From: Silicimonas algicola
Lineage (GTDB): Bacteria; Pseudomonadota; Alphaproteobacteria; Rhodobacterales; Rhodobacteraceae
Assembly: GCF_003148765.1 (NCBI RefSeq)
Contig: NZ_QGGV01000012.1
Coordinates: forward strand, 62,001 to 126,000
Reading direction: 5' to 3'
Length of the DNA stretch: 64,000 bases
Numbering within the stretch: position 1 is the first letter of the stretch; each line of letters begins with the position of its first letter. Under the pieces are notes generated by a model. It saw only the letters and a list, made by a program, of their open reading frames with translations, was not told the DNA's origin and searched no databases. A program made the translations under genes and the position numbers. This document shows positions 45,699-54,834 of this stretch, piece by piece.

Positions 45699-45745
45699 GC
45701 GGGGGCTCTGCCCCCGCACCCCCGGAGTATTTCAGCCAAGAAGAA
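45699..45745 (+). repeat. Hairpin repeat element, copy A (after murC)
   Basis: A stem of gcgggggc and gcccccgc (45699-45706 and 45710-45717) with loop tct is followed by accccc, ggagtatttcagccaagaag and aac. It resembles the other copy in reverse orientation. It sits four bases after the murC stop and could stop murC transcription. Confidence 0.7.
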
Positions 45746-45853
45746 CGAGAAAGGGGCGCCCCTGCTGAGGGACGCCCCGGAAGAAGTCGCCTTCTCCTTG
45801 GGCGGTCATCGGCGCTCCCGCCTGTACCGCCAGAGTACCCTCGCCGGGATCGG

Positions 45854-45899
45854 TTTCTTCTTGGTTAAAAAACTCCGGGGTCCGGGGCGGAGCCCCGGC
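45854..45899 (-). repeat. Hairpin repeat element, copy B (after the PfkB kinase)
   Basis: Read on the minus strand it is ccggggc, tcc, gccccgg (45898-45882), then accccggagttttttaacc and aagaagaa. This aligns with copy A (about 46 bases each) in inverted orientation. It starts six bases after the stop of the PfkB kinase gene. The 108 bases between the copies hold a further gaggc/gcc-rich hairpin. The element resembles short REP-like repeats of Rhodobacteraceae. Confidence 0.7.
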
Positions 45900-45904
45900 G
45901 TCCC

Positions 45905-46888
45905 TCAGATCAGCTGTTCGCGGCGGAAGAGCGCCTTGAGGTCGGTCTCGGGGCGGGCGCCGAAGTGGCCGATGACCTCGGCGGCGGCGGCGCAGCCCAT
46001 GCGGCCTGCCGTTTCCAGAGACTGGCCGGTGGCGTACCCGTAGAGGAAGCCTGCGGCGAACTGGTCGCCCGCTCCGGTCGCGTCGACGGGCACGACGCGG
46101 CGCACGGGCACGCGCGCGGTCTCGTCGCCCTGCACGAGGATGACATCCTCTCCCGAACGGGTGCAGACGACGAGGCCGGAGTCGGCCGCCGCCTGCTCGA
46201 GCGCCGACGACAGGTCGGTCTGGTAGAGCGATTCCCATTCGTGGCGGTTGCCGATGACGTAGTCGAGGTCGCGCACGAGGTGGCGGAAGCTGTCGCGGTG
46301 ACGGTCGACGCAAAACGGGTCCGAGAGCGCGATGCCGGCCTTGCCGCCCGCACCGCGACAGAGGCGGGCGGCGCGTTCGAAGGCCTCCTTTCCCGAAGGC
46401 TTGTCGTAGAGATAGCCCTCGAGGAACAGGATCCGCGCCGCGCCCGCCACATCGTCTGCCACGTCGTCGGGGCCGAGTTCGGAGGAGATGCCGAGATAGG
46501 TGTTCATCGAGCGCTCGCCGTCGGGCGAGACGAAGATCATCGAGCGCGATGTCGGCAGGTCGCCGCCCGCGACGGGCGGGTTGACGAAGGCGGTGCCATC
46601 CTCTTCCATCGAGCGGGCGTAGAAGCGCCCCAGGGCGTCGTCGTGGACGCGGCCGATGAAGCCGGTGCGCAGGCCGAGGTTGCCGAGACCGGCAAGCGTG
46701 TTCGCGACAGATCCGCCGGGGGCCTGCACGCGGTCCTTCATCGCGGCATAGAGCATTTCGCCCCGCTGCCGCTCGACCAGTTGCATGATGCCCTTCTCGA
46801 TCCCCATGAGGTCGAGGAAGCTGTCGTCGGCGGAGGAGATGACGTCGACGATCGCATTGCCGATCCCGACCACGTCGAAGGCGTTCAT
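45905..46888 (-). CDS. PfkB-family carbohydrate/adenosine kinase
   Basis: The product is 327 residues of the ribokinase (PfkB) family. The N-terminal signature VQAPGGSVANTLAGLGNLG and the C-terminal anion-hole motif PVDATGAGDQFAAGFLYG (catalytic Asp) are complete. The MNAFDVVGIGNAIVDVISSADDSFL start is close to adenosine-kinase-like members in alphaproteobacteria. The substrate could be adenosine or another nucleoside; fructose-1-phosphate kinase is less likely. The ATG overlaps the nth stop (atga), so translation is coupled to nth. It ends at repeat copy B. Confidence 0.85.
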   Translation of the reverse strand: MNAFDVVGIGNAIVDVISSADDSFLDLMGIEKGIMQLVERQRGEMLYAAMKDRVQAPGGSVANTLAGLGNLGLRTGFIGRVHDDALGRFYARSMEEDGTAFVNPPVAGGDLPTSRSMIFVSPDGERSMNTYLGISSELGPDDVADDVAGAARILFLEGYLYDKPSGKEAFERAARLCRGAGGKAGIALSDPFCVDRHRDSFRHLVRDLDYVIGNRHEWESLYQTDLSSALEQAAADSGLVVCTRSGEDVILVQGDETARVPVRRVVPVDATGAGDQFAAGFLYGYATGQSLETAGRMGCAAAAEVIGHFGARPETDLKALFRREQLI

Positions 46889-47529
46889 GGGGTCTTGTCC
46901 TCGTAGGCGCAGAGATCGCGGATCAGGCAGTCGGGGCATCGGGGTTTGCGGGCAAGGCAGATGTAGCGGCCGTGCAGGATCAGCCAGTGGTGCGCGTGGC
47001 GCTGATATTCGGCGGGCACGTTGTCCTCGATGGCGCGCTCGACGGCGTCGACGTCCTTGCCGGGTGCAATGCCTGTGCGGTTGCCGACGCGGAAGATGTG
47101 TGTGTCGACGGCCTGGGCGGGGTGGCTCCACCACATGTTGAGAACGACGTTGGCGGTCTTGCGGCCGACGCCTGGTAAGGCCTGGAGGGCGGCGCGCGAC
47201 GAAGGCACCTCGCCGCCGTAGTCGTCGACGAGGATGCGGGCCATCTTCATCACGTTCTTCGCCTTGTTGCGATAGAGGCCGATGGTCTTGATGTGCTGGG
47301 TCAGAGCCTCTTCGCCGAGGTCGAGCATCTTCTGCGGCGTGTCGGCGACCTTGAAGAGGGCCCGGGTCGCCTTGTTGACGCCGGCGTCCGTCGCCTGGGC
47401 CGACAGCGCCACGGCGACGAGGAGGGTGTAGGCGTTGAGGTGCTCGAGCTCGCCTTTCGGCTCGGGCTCCGCGGCGTGGAAGCGGGCGAAGATCTCGCGG
47501 ATCGTGTGATAGGGAAGCTGCCTGGCCAT
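46885..47529 (-). CDS. nth: Endonuclease III
   Basis: The product is 214 residues. The helix-hairpin-helix LPGVGRKTANVVL, the catalytic Lys in GLYRNKAKNV, the catalytic Asp in VDTHIFRV and the four-Cys [4Fe-4S] loop (CLARKPRCPDCLIRDLC) are present. It removes oxidised pyrimidines and cleaves the abasic site. I start at ATG 47529 (MARQLPYHTIREIF); a frame-extending ATG at 47565 would add 12 residues. It is the first gene of a two-gene run with the PfkB kinase and is divergent from the Ada-like gene. Confidence 0.96.
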   Translation of the reverse strand: MARQLPYHTIREIFARFHAAEPEPKGELEHLNAYTLLVAVALSAQATDAGVNKATRALFKVADTPQKMLDLGEEALTQHIKTIGLYRNKAKNVMKMARILVDDYGGEVPSSRAALQALPGVGRKTANVVLNMWWSHPAQAVDTHIFRVGNRTGIAPGKDVDAVERAIEDNVPAEYQRHAHHWLILHGRYICLARKPRCPDCLIRDLCAYEDKTP

Positions 47530-47639
47530 CGGGTTCGTTCTGGCGGATCGGCCGTGGGGCGGCAAGCCTTTCCCGCAGGATCCGGGTCGCAGGTCAGGCC
47601 GGCCCTGCCTAGTTTCGTGACAATGACAGAAGGATCGCG

Positions 47640-48494
47640 ATGATGACCGCCATGACCCAGATCGAGACCGGATATCACTATGACCTGATGCGCCGCGCCA
47701 TCGAGAGGCTGGACGGCACGGACGGGCGCGAGCTGACGCTGGAGGAGATCGCGGCCGAGATGCACATGAGCCCCGCGCATTTCCAGCGCATCTTCAGCCG
47801 GTGGGCCGGGGTGTCTCCGAAGCGCTATCAGCAGTGGCTGCGTCTCGACCATGCGAAGGCGCTTCTGGCCACGCGGCACACCACGCTCGAGACGGCCGAC
47901 CTTGTGGGCTTGTCGGGCGGGGGACGGCTGCACGATCTTTTCGTGCGATGGGAGGCCATGTCTCCCGGCGATTACGCGAAGGGCGGGGCGGGCCTGGAAA
48001 TAGCCTGGGGCTGGTTCGACAGCCCGTTCGGGCCGGTCCTGGTGATGGGCACCGAGCGCGGCATCTGCGGCATCGGCTTCGCAGCCGAGGCCGGGTCTGC
48101 GGCGACGATGGCGGATTTGCGGTCGAGGTGGCCCGACGCCACGTTCGTCGAGGACCGGGCGCGGTTGGCACCGCTGGCCGAGGCCGCCTTCCCGACGGAT
48201 GGACAGGCGGCGACGCCGAAGTTGTTCCTGATCGGGGCGCCGTTCCAAATCAAGGTGTGGGAGGCACTGTTGCACGTTCCGACAGGCCACGTCACGACAT
48301 ACAGCGACATTGCCCGGCTGATCGGGCATCCGAAGGCGGTGCGCGCGGTCGGCAGCGCCGTCGGTCGCAATCCGATCTCGTGGTTGATCCCGTGCCACAG
48401 GGCGTTGCGAAAGTCCGGAGGGTTGGGCGGCTATCACTGGGGCCTTCCGGTCAAGCGCGCCATGCTGGCCTGGGAAGCGGCTGAGACTGCCTGA
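47640..48494 (+). CDS. Methylated-DNA--protein-cysteine methyltransferase with AraC-type DNA-binding domain
   Basis: The product is 284 residues. An AraC-like helix-turn-helix region (about 20-115: LTLEEIAAEMHMSPAHFQRIFSRWAGVSP) is joined to an O6-alkylguanine-DNA alkyltransferase domain (about 120-284) with the active-site WLIPCHRAL (Cys252) and VGRNPIS. This is the C-terminal two-thirds of Ada. The N-terminal Ada zinc domain with the phosphotriester-accepting Cys is absent, so the classical methyl-switch of Ada is missing. It repairs O6-methylguanine. It lies about 110 bases from nth, divergently, a natural repair pair. Confidence 0.9.
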   Translation: MMTAMTQIETGYHYDLMRRAIERLDGTDGRELTLEEIAAEMHMSPAHFQRIFSRWAGVSPKRYQQWLRLDHAKALLATRHTTLETADLVGLSGGGRLHDLFVRWEAMSPGDYAKGGAGLEIAWGWFDSPFGPVLVMGTERGICGIGFAAEAGSAATMADLRSRWPDATFVEDRARLAPLAEAAFPTDGQAATPKLFLIGAPFQIKVWEALLHVPTGHVTTYSDIARLIGHPKAVRAVGSAVGRNPISWLIPCHRALRKSGGLGGYHWGLPVKRAMLAWEAAETA

Positions 48495-48623
48495 TATGGC
48501 ATAACAGAGGCGTGAATTTGCCTAGCAGGGCGCAGAAGCCCAAGTTTCCTCTCGTGACCGCTGGCAATGTGGAACCTTTCGCATATAGCGGCGTTCGAGA
48601 TGTGCAAAGAAAAAGGACACCTC

Positions 48624-49286
48624 ATGTCTATCTCCAAGACTTCCACGCTTTTTGGCGCGGCCGGCCTGATGGCCCTCGCTGCCTGCGGCGATCCTTCCAC
48701 CTACCCTGGCACCGACGGCGACCGCACCCGTCAGGGCGCGCTTGCGGGCGCGGCAGTGGGCGCCGTTCTCGGCGGAACCCGTGAAAGCGGCAGCGACCGG
48801 ATTCGGAACGCCGCCGTCGGCGCGGCAGTCGGCGCTGCTGCGGGTGCGGCCATCGGCTATAGCCTGGACCGCCAAGCGGCGGAACTGCGCAACGATTTCG
48901 GCAATGGCCAGATCGACGTGATCAACACCGGCAATGCACTCATCGTGCGGATGCCCGAGGCGATCCTTTTCGCTACCGACAGCGCCACGCTGAACGCGAC
49001 GCTCGCGTCGGACCTGCGTGTTCTGGCCAACAGCCTGAACAAGTATCCGCAGTCGGTCGTGACCGTCACCGGCCACACCGACAACACCGGCTCGGCCGCC
49101 TACAACCAGGACCTGTCCGAGCGCCGTGCGATGGCCGTGTCGTCGGTCCTGCGCTCGTCGGGCGTCTCGGGATCGCGAGTCCGGACCATCGGCGCGGGCG
49201 AGAGCCAGCCGATCGCCACCAACGCCACGGCCGCAGGCCGTGCGCAGAACCGTCGCGTGGACATCACGATCACGCCGACGAACTGA
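48624..49286 (+). CDS. OmpA-family lipoprotein with glycine zipper
   Basis: The product is 220 residues. A lipoprotein signal ends LMALAACGD. A glycine-zipper segment (ALAGAAVGAVLGG and AAVGAAVGAAAGAAIGY) follows, then the OmpA C-terminal peptidoglycan-binding domain with VTVTGHTDNTGSAAYNQDLSERRA and AGRAQNRRVDITI. It resembles YiaD-type outer-membrane lipoproteins that link the membrane to peptidoglycan. The ATG at 48624 follows aaaagga; upstream ATGs at 48567 and 48600 would precede the signal peptide. A strong terminator follows. Confidence 0.9.
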   Translation: MSISKTSTLFGAAGLMALAACGDPSTYPGTDGDRTRQGALAGAAVGAVLGGTRESGSDRIRNAAVGAAVGAAAGAAIGYSLDRQAAELRNDFGNGQIDVINTGNALIVRMPEAILFATDSATLNATLASDLRVLANSLNKYPQSVVTVTGHTDNTGSAAYNQDLSERRAMAVSSVLRSSGVSGSRVRTIGAGESQPIATNATAAGRAQNRRVDITITPTN

Positions 49287-49315
49287 GATCGATTTCACGA
49301 GTGACGAGTGGGAAG

Positions 49316-49346
49316 CGCCGGGCCTTCGGGTCCGGCGTTTTCTTTT
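49316..49346 (+). terminator. Rho-independent terminator of the OmpA-lipoprotein gene
   Basis: Arms cgccgggcc (49316-49324) and ggtccggcg (49329-49337), with one G-T pair and a ttcg loop, are followed by ttttctttt. It begins 30 bases after the stop codon. Confidence 0.85.
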
Positions 49347-49406
49347 GGAGGGTGTGTGGTGGTCGGCTATGGGGACAAGAGGTTGGCGTTTGATCTGATC
49401 ACGCTC

Positions 49407-49928
49407 TTATTCTTGGATACAGTCTTCAAGGCTCGCGAAGGAGCGAAGAAAGTTGACGCCATACTCCTCGAACGCCCCACGATTCTCACGAAGGGTGATT
49501 TGCAGGTAGTTTGAGATTGTCTCCCTACTAAAGCTAGAAACCTCTGCATTCTCGTGAGCCTCTTGCACCTGCTTCTCGATCACAGAAACGGCGACCGCTT
49601 CTTGACCTTTGGTGTAGTAAACCTCCAGGTCGGAGATGTTCCAAAAGACTGAAACTGTGATTTCGCATTGGTCCTCAGGCCACCAGATTTCGACATCCTC
49701 ACGTCGCTCAAAGAGCGTGTTTTCAATCCAAACAGTTTCCACCATGGGCACGCAAATGTGTAATCCAGGACCTACTACACGCTTCACATTTCCACTTTTG
49801 TCCAGAACGAGGGCATCGCTTTCTGGGCGAACTGTAAACAAGCCGCAATCAGTTGAGGACGTTTGGGCGACAGCAAGAACAGGAAACACCGCTATCAACA
49901 GTATTAAGGTCCAAACGCGCACTTCCAC
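49407..49928 (-). CDS. Secreted SPFH/Band 7-like small protein
   Basis: The product is 173 residues. A signal peptide (MEVRVWTLILLIAVFPVLAVAQ) is followed by a compact domain that resembles the N-terminal half of HflC/HflK: ALVLDKSGNVKRVVGPGLHICVP then VETVWIENTLFERREDVEIWW, then a helix with EAVAVSVIEKQVQEAHENAEVSSFSRETISNYLQITLRENRGAF. No membrane anchor or C-terminal stalk of the true prohibitin family is present. The local base composition is lower in GC than its surroundings, which suggests transfer. It lies alone between an OmpA-lipoprotein gene and a cytochrome gene; the role is unknown. Confidence 0.65.
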   Translation of the reverse strand: MEVRVWTLILLIAVFPVLAVAQTSSTDCGLFTVRPESDALVLDKSGNVKRVVGPGLHICVPMVETVWIENTLFERREDVEIWWPEDQCEITVSVFWNISDLEVYYTKGQEAVAVSVIEKQVQEAHENAEVSSFSRETISNYLQITLRENRGAFEEYGVNFLRSFASLEDCIQE

Positions 49929-50126
49929 TTACTCCGTTCCGGCCTGTCACGCACAGATCGCTCTTTCGGCTGTATAGCAAAGACTGGTTTTGCGACCAGC
50001 AGTTTAGCAGTCTTCAACGCGCCTCTCGCACAGCATGACTAATGGCGATTGCCCCATGACCTCGAAGCAGACCTGACCGAAACACTAACGGGTCTCCGAC
50101 GAACGAATAGTGCCTGCCGGTTCCGC

Positions 50127-50528
50127 CTAGCGCTGAAGGTTCTCCAGGTGCCGGGCCAGCGCCAGAAGGCGCGCGGGGACGGGACTGGCGATGCCGTCGC
50201 CGGTGTCGACCATCAGGACAGTCCCTTTCGAGAGGGTGCTTCCGAATTCCGGCATGACGTGGGTGCCTGTCTGGACGCGGGTGTATCCGTCGATGGTCGA
50301 GAGGACCCGCGCCATCGGGAAGCGTCCGCCGTTGCGGGAGGAGAGCGCGGTCAGATCGGCAGGTCTGACGGGAAGCGAGGACGCCGCCGGTCCGTCGCCG
50401 CGACCGGATGTGCCGTGACAGGCCACGCAGAATTCGCTGTAGAGGTCGGCTCCGGTGACGGTCTTGACGGGTGCGCAGGCGATGGCGAGCCCCGCGGCCA
50501 GAGCAAAACCCGCGATGTGTTTCAGCAT
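50127..50528 (-). CDS. Lipoprotein-anchored class I cytochrome c
   Basis: The product is 133 residues. A lipoprotein signal ends LAIAC (Cys18), the haem-binding CVACH is at 34-38 and the axial Met is probably Met92 in THVMPEFG. It is a single-haem electron carrier tethered to the membrane. No oxidase or dehydrogenase partner is adjacent: clpA lies 106 bases upstream of its start on the sequence line and the SPFH-like gene beyond it. The ATG at 50526-50528 begins MLKHIAGFAL; an earlier start at 50579 would add 17 residues. Confidence 0.85.
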   Translation of the reverse strand: MLKHIAGFALAAGLAIACAPVKTVTGADLYSEFCVACHGTSGRGDGPAASSLPVRPADLTALSSRNGGRFPMARVLSTIDGYTRVQTGTHVMPEFGSTLSKGTVLMVDTGDGIASPVPARLLALARHLENLQR

Positions 50529-50577
50529 GGCTGCTCTCCCTGCCGTTTCCGCGGTCACCGTATCAGCGGCCCCGGCC

Positions 50578-50609
50578 AAAAAGAAAGCCCCGCGCGAGGC
50601 GGGGCTTTC
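50578..50609 (-). terminator. Rho-independent terminator of clpA
   Basis: On the minus strand gaaagccccgc (50609-50599) pairs with gcggggctttc (50593-50583), an 11-bp perfect stem with a five-base loop. It is followed by ttttt (50582-50578) and lies 24 bases after the clpA stop. Confidence 0.82.
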
Positions 50610-50633
50610 AAAGGCATTTTTTTGGTCAGGCGA

Positions 50634-52970
50634 TCATTCGGCGGTGAGAAGCGGAGGCTTCTTCTTCGACGAGATGCGCTTCGTCGCCTGCTCGATCCGG
50701 AGGTCAAGTTTGCCCTCTTTCACGCCGACCTTGACGATGCCGCCCTGGGCGAGCTTGCCGAAGAGAAGCTCTTCGGCCAGCGGCTTCTTGATCGTCTCCT
50801 GGATGACGCGCGCCAGCGGACGGGCGCCCATCTTGTCGTCGTAGCCCCTGTTCGCCAGCCATTCAGCGGCCGGGCGCGTCAGCTCGATATGGACGCCGCG
50901 GTCCATGAGCTGGGCTTCCAGTTGCAGGACAAACTTCTCGACCACCTGGAGGATGACCTCTTTCGGAAGCGGCGCGAAGCTGATGACCGCGTCGAGACGG
51001 TTGCGGAACTCTGGCGTGAACATGCGTTCGATCGCCTCGGTATCCTCGCCCTCGCGCCGGTCGCGGCCAAAGCCTATGGCGGCCTTCGCCATGTCCGACG
51101 CGCCCGCGTTCGAGGTCATGATGAGAACCACGTTGCGGAAGTCGACCTGCCGGCCGTTGTGGTCGGTCAGCTTGCCGTGGTCCATCACCTGCAGAAGGAT
51201 GTTGAACACGTCCGGGTGCGCCTTCTCGATCTCGTCGAGGAGGAGAACGCAGTGCGGATGCTGGTCGACGCCGTCGGTCAGAAGTCCGCCTTGGTCGAAA
51301 CCGACATAGCCCGGAGGCGCGCCGATGAGGCGGCTGACGGCGTGCTTCTCCATGTACTCGGACATGTCGAAGCGCAGAAGCTCGACGCCAAGGGAGTCGG
51401 CGAGTTGCTTCGCGACCTCGGTCTTGCCGACGCCCGTCGGGCCGGCGAAGAGGTAGTTTCCGATGGGCTTTTCGGGCTCGCGAAGACCGGCGCGCGACAG
51501 CTTGATCGCCGAGGCCAGCGCCTCGATCGCACGGTCCTGTCCGAAGACGACGCGCTTCAGCGACGCCTCGAGGTCGCGCAGGACGGCGGCGTCGTCCTTC
51601 GAGACGTTCTTCGGCGGAATGCGCGCGATCTTGGCGACGACATTCTCGATCTGCGGGACGTCGATGGTCCGTTCGCGTTTCTCGGGCGCCACGAGGTGCT
51701 GCGCCGCTCCGGCCTCGTCGATGACGTCGATGGCCTTGTCGGGCAGCTTGCGGTCGTTGATGTAGCGCGCCGACAGTTCGACGGCCGTCCGGACCGCGTC
51801 GTCGGTGTAGACGACGCCGTGATGCTCCTCGAAATAGGGCTTGATGCCCATGAGGATCTTCACGGAATCCTCGACGGTCGGCTCGTTCACGTCGATCTTC
51901 TGGAAGCGCCGCGACAGGGCGCGGTCCTTTTCGAAGTGCTGGCGGAACTCCTTGTAGGTCGTCGATCCCATGCAGCGCAGCTTGCCGCCCTGGAGCGCGG
52001 GCTTCAGCAGGTTCGAGGCGTCCATCGCGCCGCCCGAGGTGGCGCCGGCACCGATGACGGTGTGGATCTCGTCGATGAAGAGGATCGCGTCGGGATGATC
52101 CTCAAGCTCGGTCACCACGGCCTTCAGCCGTTCCTCGAAATCGCCGCGATACCGGGTGCCCGCGAGAAGCGCGCCCATGTCGAGCGAAAAGATGGTGGCG
52201 CCCTGAAGAACCTCGGGCGTCTGCTTCTCGACGATCTTCTTGGCCAGACCTTCGGCAATGGCGGTCTTGCCGACGCCGGGGTCGCCGACGAGGAGCGGGT
52301 TGTTCTTTCGCCGGCGGCAGAGCACCTGCACGCAACGCTCGACCTCGGGCTCGCGCCCGATCAGCGGATCGACGTCGCCCTTGAGGGCCTTGACGTTGAG
52401 GTCGACGCAATACTTGGACAGGGCGGATTCCTTGCCGTCCTCTTCCGAGGCAGACGTGGAGGAAGACGCCTCCTCCTCGAACTCGTTGGCGCCCGAGACG
52501 GGTCGCGTTTCGCCGAAGGACGGGTCCTTGGCGACGCCGTGCGCGATGAAGTTGACGGCGTCGTACCGGGTCATGTCCTGCTCCTGCAGGAAGTAGGCGG
52601 CGTTCGACTCACGCTCGGCAAAGATGGCGACGAGGACGTTGGCCCCCGTCACTTCGGTCCGGCCCGAAGACTGGACATGGATCGCCGCGCGCTGGATCAC
52701 GCGCTGGAAGGCGGCGGTCGGTACGGCTTCGGATCCTTCGATCTCGGTCACCAGGGTCGAAAGATCGTCGTCGATGAAATCGTTGAGTGTCTTGCGGAGC
52801 TCATCGAGATCAACCGAACACGCCTGCATCACCTTCGCGGCATCAGGCTCGTCGATCAGCGCCAGAAGCAGATGTTCCAGCGTCGCGAGCTCATGCCTGC
52901 GCGAATTGGCTATCGCCAGCGCAGCATGGATCGCATCCTCGAGCGTCTTGGAAAAAGATGGCACGCTCAC
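50634..52970 (-). CDS. clpA: ATP-dependent Clp protease ATP-binding subunit ClpA
   Basis: The product is 778 residues, near the usual ClpA length. An N-terminal Clp repeat domain (about 1-150, [15 protein letters not shown]) is followed by two AAA+ domains. D1 has Walker [16 protein letters not shown] and Walker [11 protein letters not shown]2 has Walker [16 protein letters not shown] and Walker [10 protein letters not shown]. The IGF loop contacting ClpP is visible in [10 protein letters not shown]. ClpA unfolds substrates for ClpP. clpS, often directly upstream, is not in the 170 bases before it. A strong terminator follows. The identification is secure. Confidence 0.96.
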   Translation of the reverse strand: MSVPSFSKTLEDAIHAALAIANSRRHELATLEHLLLALIDEPDAAKVMQACSVDLDELRKTLNDFIDDDLSTLVTEIEGSEAVPTAAFQRVIQRAAIHVQSSGRTEVTGANVLVAIFAERESNAAYFLQEQDMTRYDAVNFIAHGVAKDPSFGETRPVSGANEFEEEASSSTSASEEDGKESALSKYCVDLNVKALKGDVDPLIGREPEVERCVQVLCRRRKNNPLLVGDPGVGKTAIAEGLAKKIVEKQTPEVLQGATIFSLDMGALLAGTRYRGDFEERLKAVVTELEDHPDAILFIDEIHTVIGAGATSGGAMDASNLLKPALQGGKLRCMGSTTYKEFRQHFEKDRALSRRFQKIDVNEPTVEDSVKILMGIKPYFEEHHGVVYTDDAVRTAVELSARYINDRKLPDKAIDVIDEAGAAQHLVAPEKRERTIDVPQIENVVAKIARIPPKNVSKDDAAVLRDLEASLKRVVFGQDRAIEALASAIKLSRAGLREPEKPIGNYLFAGPTGVGKTEVAKQLADSLGVELLRFDMSEYMEKHAVSRLIGAPPGYVGFDQGGLLTDGVDQHPHCVLLLDEIEKAHPDVFNILLQVMDHGKLTDHNGRQVDFRNVVLIMTSNAGASDMAKAAIGFGRDRREGEDTEAIERMFTPEFRNRLDAVISFAPLPKEVILQVVEKFVLQLEAQLMDRGVHIELTRPAAEWLANRGYDDKMGARPLARVIQETIKKPLAEELLFGKLAQGGIVKVGVKEGKLDLRIEQATKRISSKKKPPLLTAE

Positions 52971-53141
52971 AAGCTCCTTTCACAAGGGTCGGAGGGCGCT
53001 GAGGGCCCATCCAGACCGTGGCCTCATAGTGTTAGAGTTCGGTTAGATTTCCGAACCTTCAAGCCTTTTCTCGTCGCAAGGCCTCACATTTTCGGACCCG
53101 CGTTCACGCTGCTACGGAAAACGAGAGAAATTGTGGCGACA

Positions 53142-53903
53142 TCAGAACGAATCCTTGCGACGCCTGATTTCGCCGAACACCTCGGCGTCGCTTCGTCCGG
53201 TCATATCTAGGAGCATTTTGACATCATCCAAGCCCGCCCGGAGGAAAGGATTGGTCTCGAGCTCGGTCGAGAGCTTGGACGGCACCGTCGGCTCGCCGCG
53301 TTCGCGGGCTTCGGCGACCATGCGGAGGCGTTCCTTCAGGGCGATGTTGTTGGGCTCGATGGTCAGGGCAAAGCGGCCGTTGGCCTCGGTGTATTCGTGG
53401 CCCGAGCAGATTGTCGTGTCGCGGGGCAGGGCGGCGAGCTTTGACAGGCTCTGCCACATCATCGGCATGGTGCCTTCGAAGACGCGGCCGCAGCCGAGCG
53501 CCATGAGGCTGTCGGCGGTGAAGGCGGCCTTGGCGTCGGCAAGGTAGAAGGCGATGTGGCCCACGGTGTGGCCCGAGACGTCCATGACCTGCACGGTGGA
53601 CCCGGCGAAGTCGAAGCTGTCGCCGTCGCCGATCGCGTGGTCGAGCGGGGGAAGGCGGTGCGCGTCGGCGGCGGCGCCCCGTACGGTGGCACCGTAGCGT
53701 CCGCAAAGCTCGGCCACACCTTCGACGTGGTCGTCGTGGTGATGGGTGATCCAGATCTCGTCGAGCGTCCAGCCGCGGCCGTCCAGAGTTGCCGCGATCG
53801 GAGCGGCTTCGGGCGCGTCGACAAGAGCGGTCCGTCCGTTGCCGTGGACGAGGAAGGCATAGTTGTCCGTGCGGCATGGAACGGTGACGATCTCGAATGA
53901 CAT
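53142..53903 (-). CDS. gloB: Hydroxyacylglutathione hydrolase (glyoxalase II)
   Basis: The product is 253 residues of the metallo-beta-lactamase fold. The metal motif is [10 protein letters not shown] (His54, His56, Asp58 and His59), then [14 protein letters not shown] (His), [17 protein letters not shown] (bridging Asp) and [10 protein letters not shown] (His). The C-terminal glyoxalase II domain ([10 protein letters not shown]) is present. It hydrolyses S-D-lactoylglutathione in methylglyoxal detoxification. The ATG at 53901-53903 starts [10 protein letters not shown]. It is divergent from a methyltransferase gene across 63 bases. Confidence 0.94.
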   Translation of the reverse strand: MSFEIVTVPCRTDNYAFLVHGNGRTALVDAPEAAPIAATLDGRGWTLDEIWITHHHDDHVEGVAELCGRYGATVRGAAADAHRLPPLDHAIGDGDSFDFAGSTVQVMDVSGHTVGHIAFYLADAKAAFTADSLMALGCGRVFEGTMPMMWQSLSKLAALPRDTTICSGHEYTEANGRFALTIEPNNIALKERLRMVAEARERGEPTVPSKLSTELETNPFLRAGLDDVKMLLDMTGRSDAEVFGEIRRRKDSF

Positions 53904-53966
53904 GGATTCAGCCCTTGTTGCGGTTATGCTTCCGCCGGACTGTCGGACAAAGGACCGCGCGCCGCA

Positions 53967-54713
53967 ATGCACCTCGACGTGCTCGACCTCAGGACTTTCT
54001 ACTATCGGACCCGGCTGGGACGGACGGCGCAGCGCGCCATCCGCGAGCAGGTGACTGGCTTCTGGCCCGAGGCGCGGGGCCTGAACGTCGTGGGCTTCGG
54101 CTTCGCTGCGCCGCTGCTTCGACCCTACCTTGCCGAGGCGCGGCGGGTCATCGCCCTGATGCCGGGCCAGCAGGGGGTGATGCCCTGGCCCGCCGGCCTG
54201 GACAACGTGTCGGTGCTTTGCGAGGAGAAGCTCTGGCCGATAGAGACCGACAGCGTCGACCGCCTCGTGGTGCTGCATGGCCTCGAGACGAGCGAGGACC
54301 CCATCGCGCTTCTGGACGAGTGCTATCGCGTGCTGGCGCCCGAGGGCCTGGGTCTGTTCATCGTGCCGAACCGTGCGGGCCTGTGGTCACGGCGCGACGT
54401 GACGCCCTTCGGTTTCGGGCGGCCCTATTCGCTTGGCCAACTCGAGGCGATGGTGGCGGCGATCGGACTGATGCCGCGGCGGCACAGCGCGGCCCTTTTC
54501 CATCCGCCAAGTCCCAAACCCTTCTGGCTGAAGACGAGCGCCTTCTGGGAGAAGCTGGGCAATCACGTCTCGAACCGTTTCGCGGGCGGCGTCCTGGTCG
54601 TCGAGGTCTCGAAGCAGGTTCCGGCGCCGCCCCGGACGGGCCTGCCCGAGGCTGTGCGACGTCCGCTGAGAGTGCTGGAGGGCATCGCCGCACCCGAGCC
54701 GAAGGCGATCTGA
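53967..54713 (+). CDS. SAM-dependent methyltransferase-like protein
   Basis: The product is 248 residues. The fold looks like a class I methyltransferase with a poorly conserved motif I ([16 protein letters not shown]), the acidic residue of motif II replaced (VIALMPGQ), and later motifs recognisable in [39 protein letters not shown]. Many alphaproteobacteria carry this gene next to gloB. Whether it still binds S-adenosylmethionine is unclear because motif I is atypical. It ends about 250 bases before the atp operon. Confidence 0.72.
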   Translation: MHLDVLDLRTFYYRTRLGRTAQRAIREQVTGFWPEARGLNVVGFGFAAPLLRPYLAEARRVIALMPGQQGVMPWPAGLDNVSVLCEEKLWPIETDSVDRLVVLHGLETSEDPIALLDECYRVLAPEGLGLFIVPNRAGLWSRRDVTPFGFGRPYSLGQLEAMVAAIGLMPRRHSAALFHPPSPKPFWLKTSAFWEKLGNHVSNRFAGGVLVVEVSKQVPAPPRTGLPEAVRRPLRVLEGIAAPEPKAI

Positions 54714-54834
54714 GAGCGGGAATCGTGACGCCCGACCGTGAAAATCCGATTGTTTCGCGGTCCATTCGGTCGCACCCGGCGTTAACCCTTTGAAATCACT
54801 TGTGGGGGTCGCGCCGGGCACGCCTCCCAACATG

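Noticed and set aside
45732-46313. A minus-strand open frame of 193 codons over the repeat pair and the end of the PfkB gene
   Set aside because: It is out of frame with the PfkB kinase, mostly Arg/Pro, and part of it only translates the hairpin repeat.
50049-53210. A 1053-codon plus-strand open frame antisense to clpA
   Set aside because: clpA on the minus strand is complete with all AAA+ motifs. The antisense frame has no domain and no proper start region, and it mirrors the GC-skewed third codon positions of clpA.
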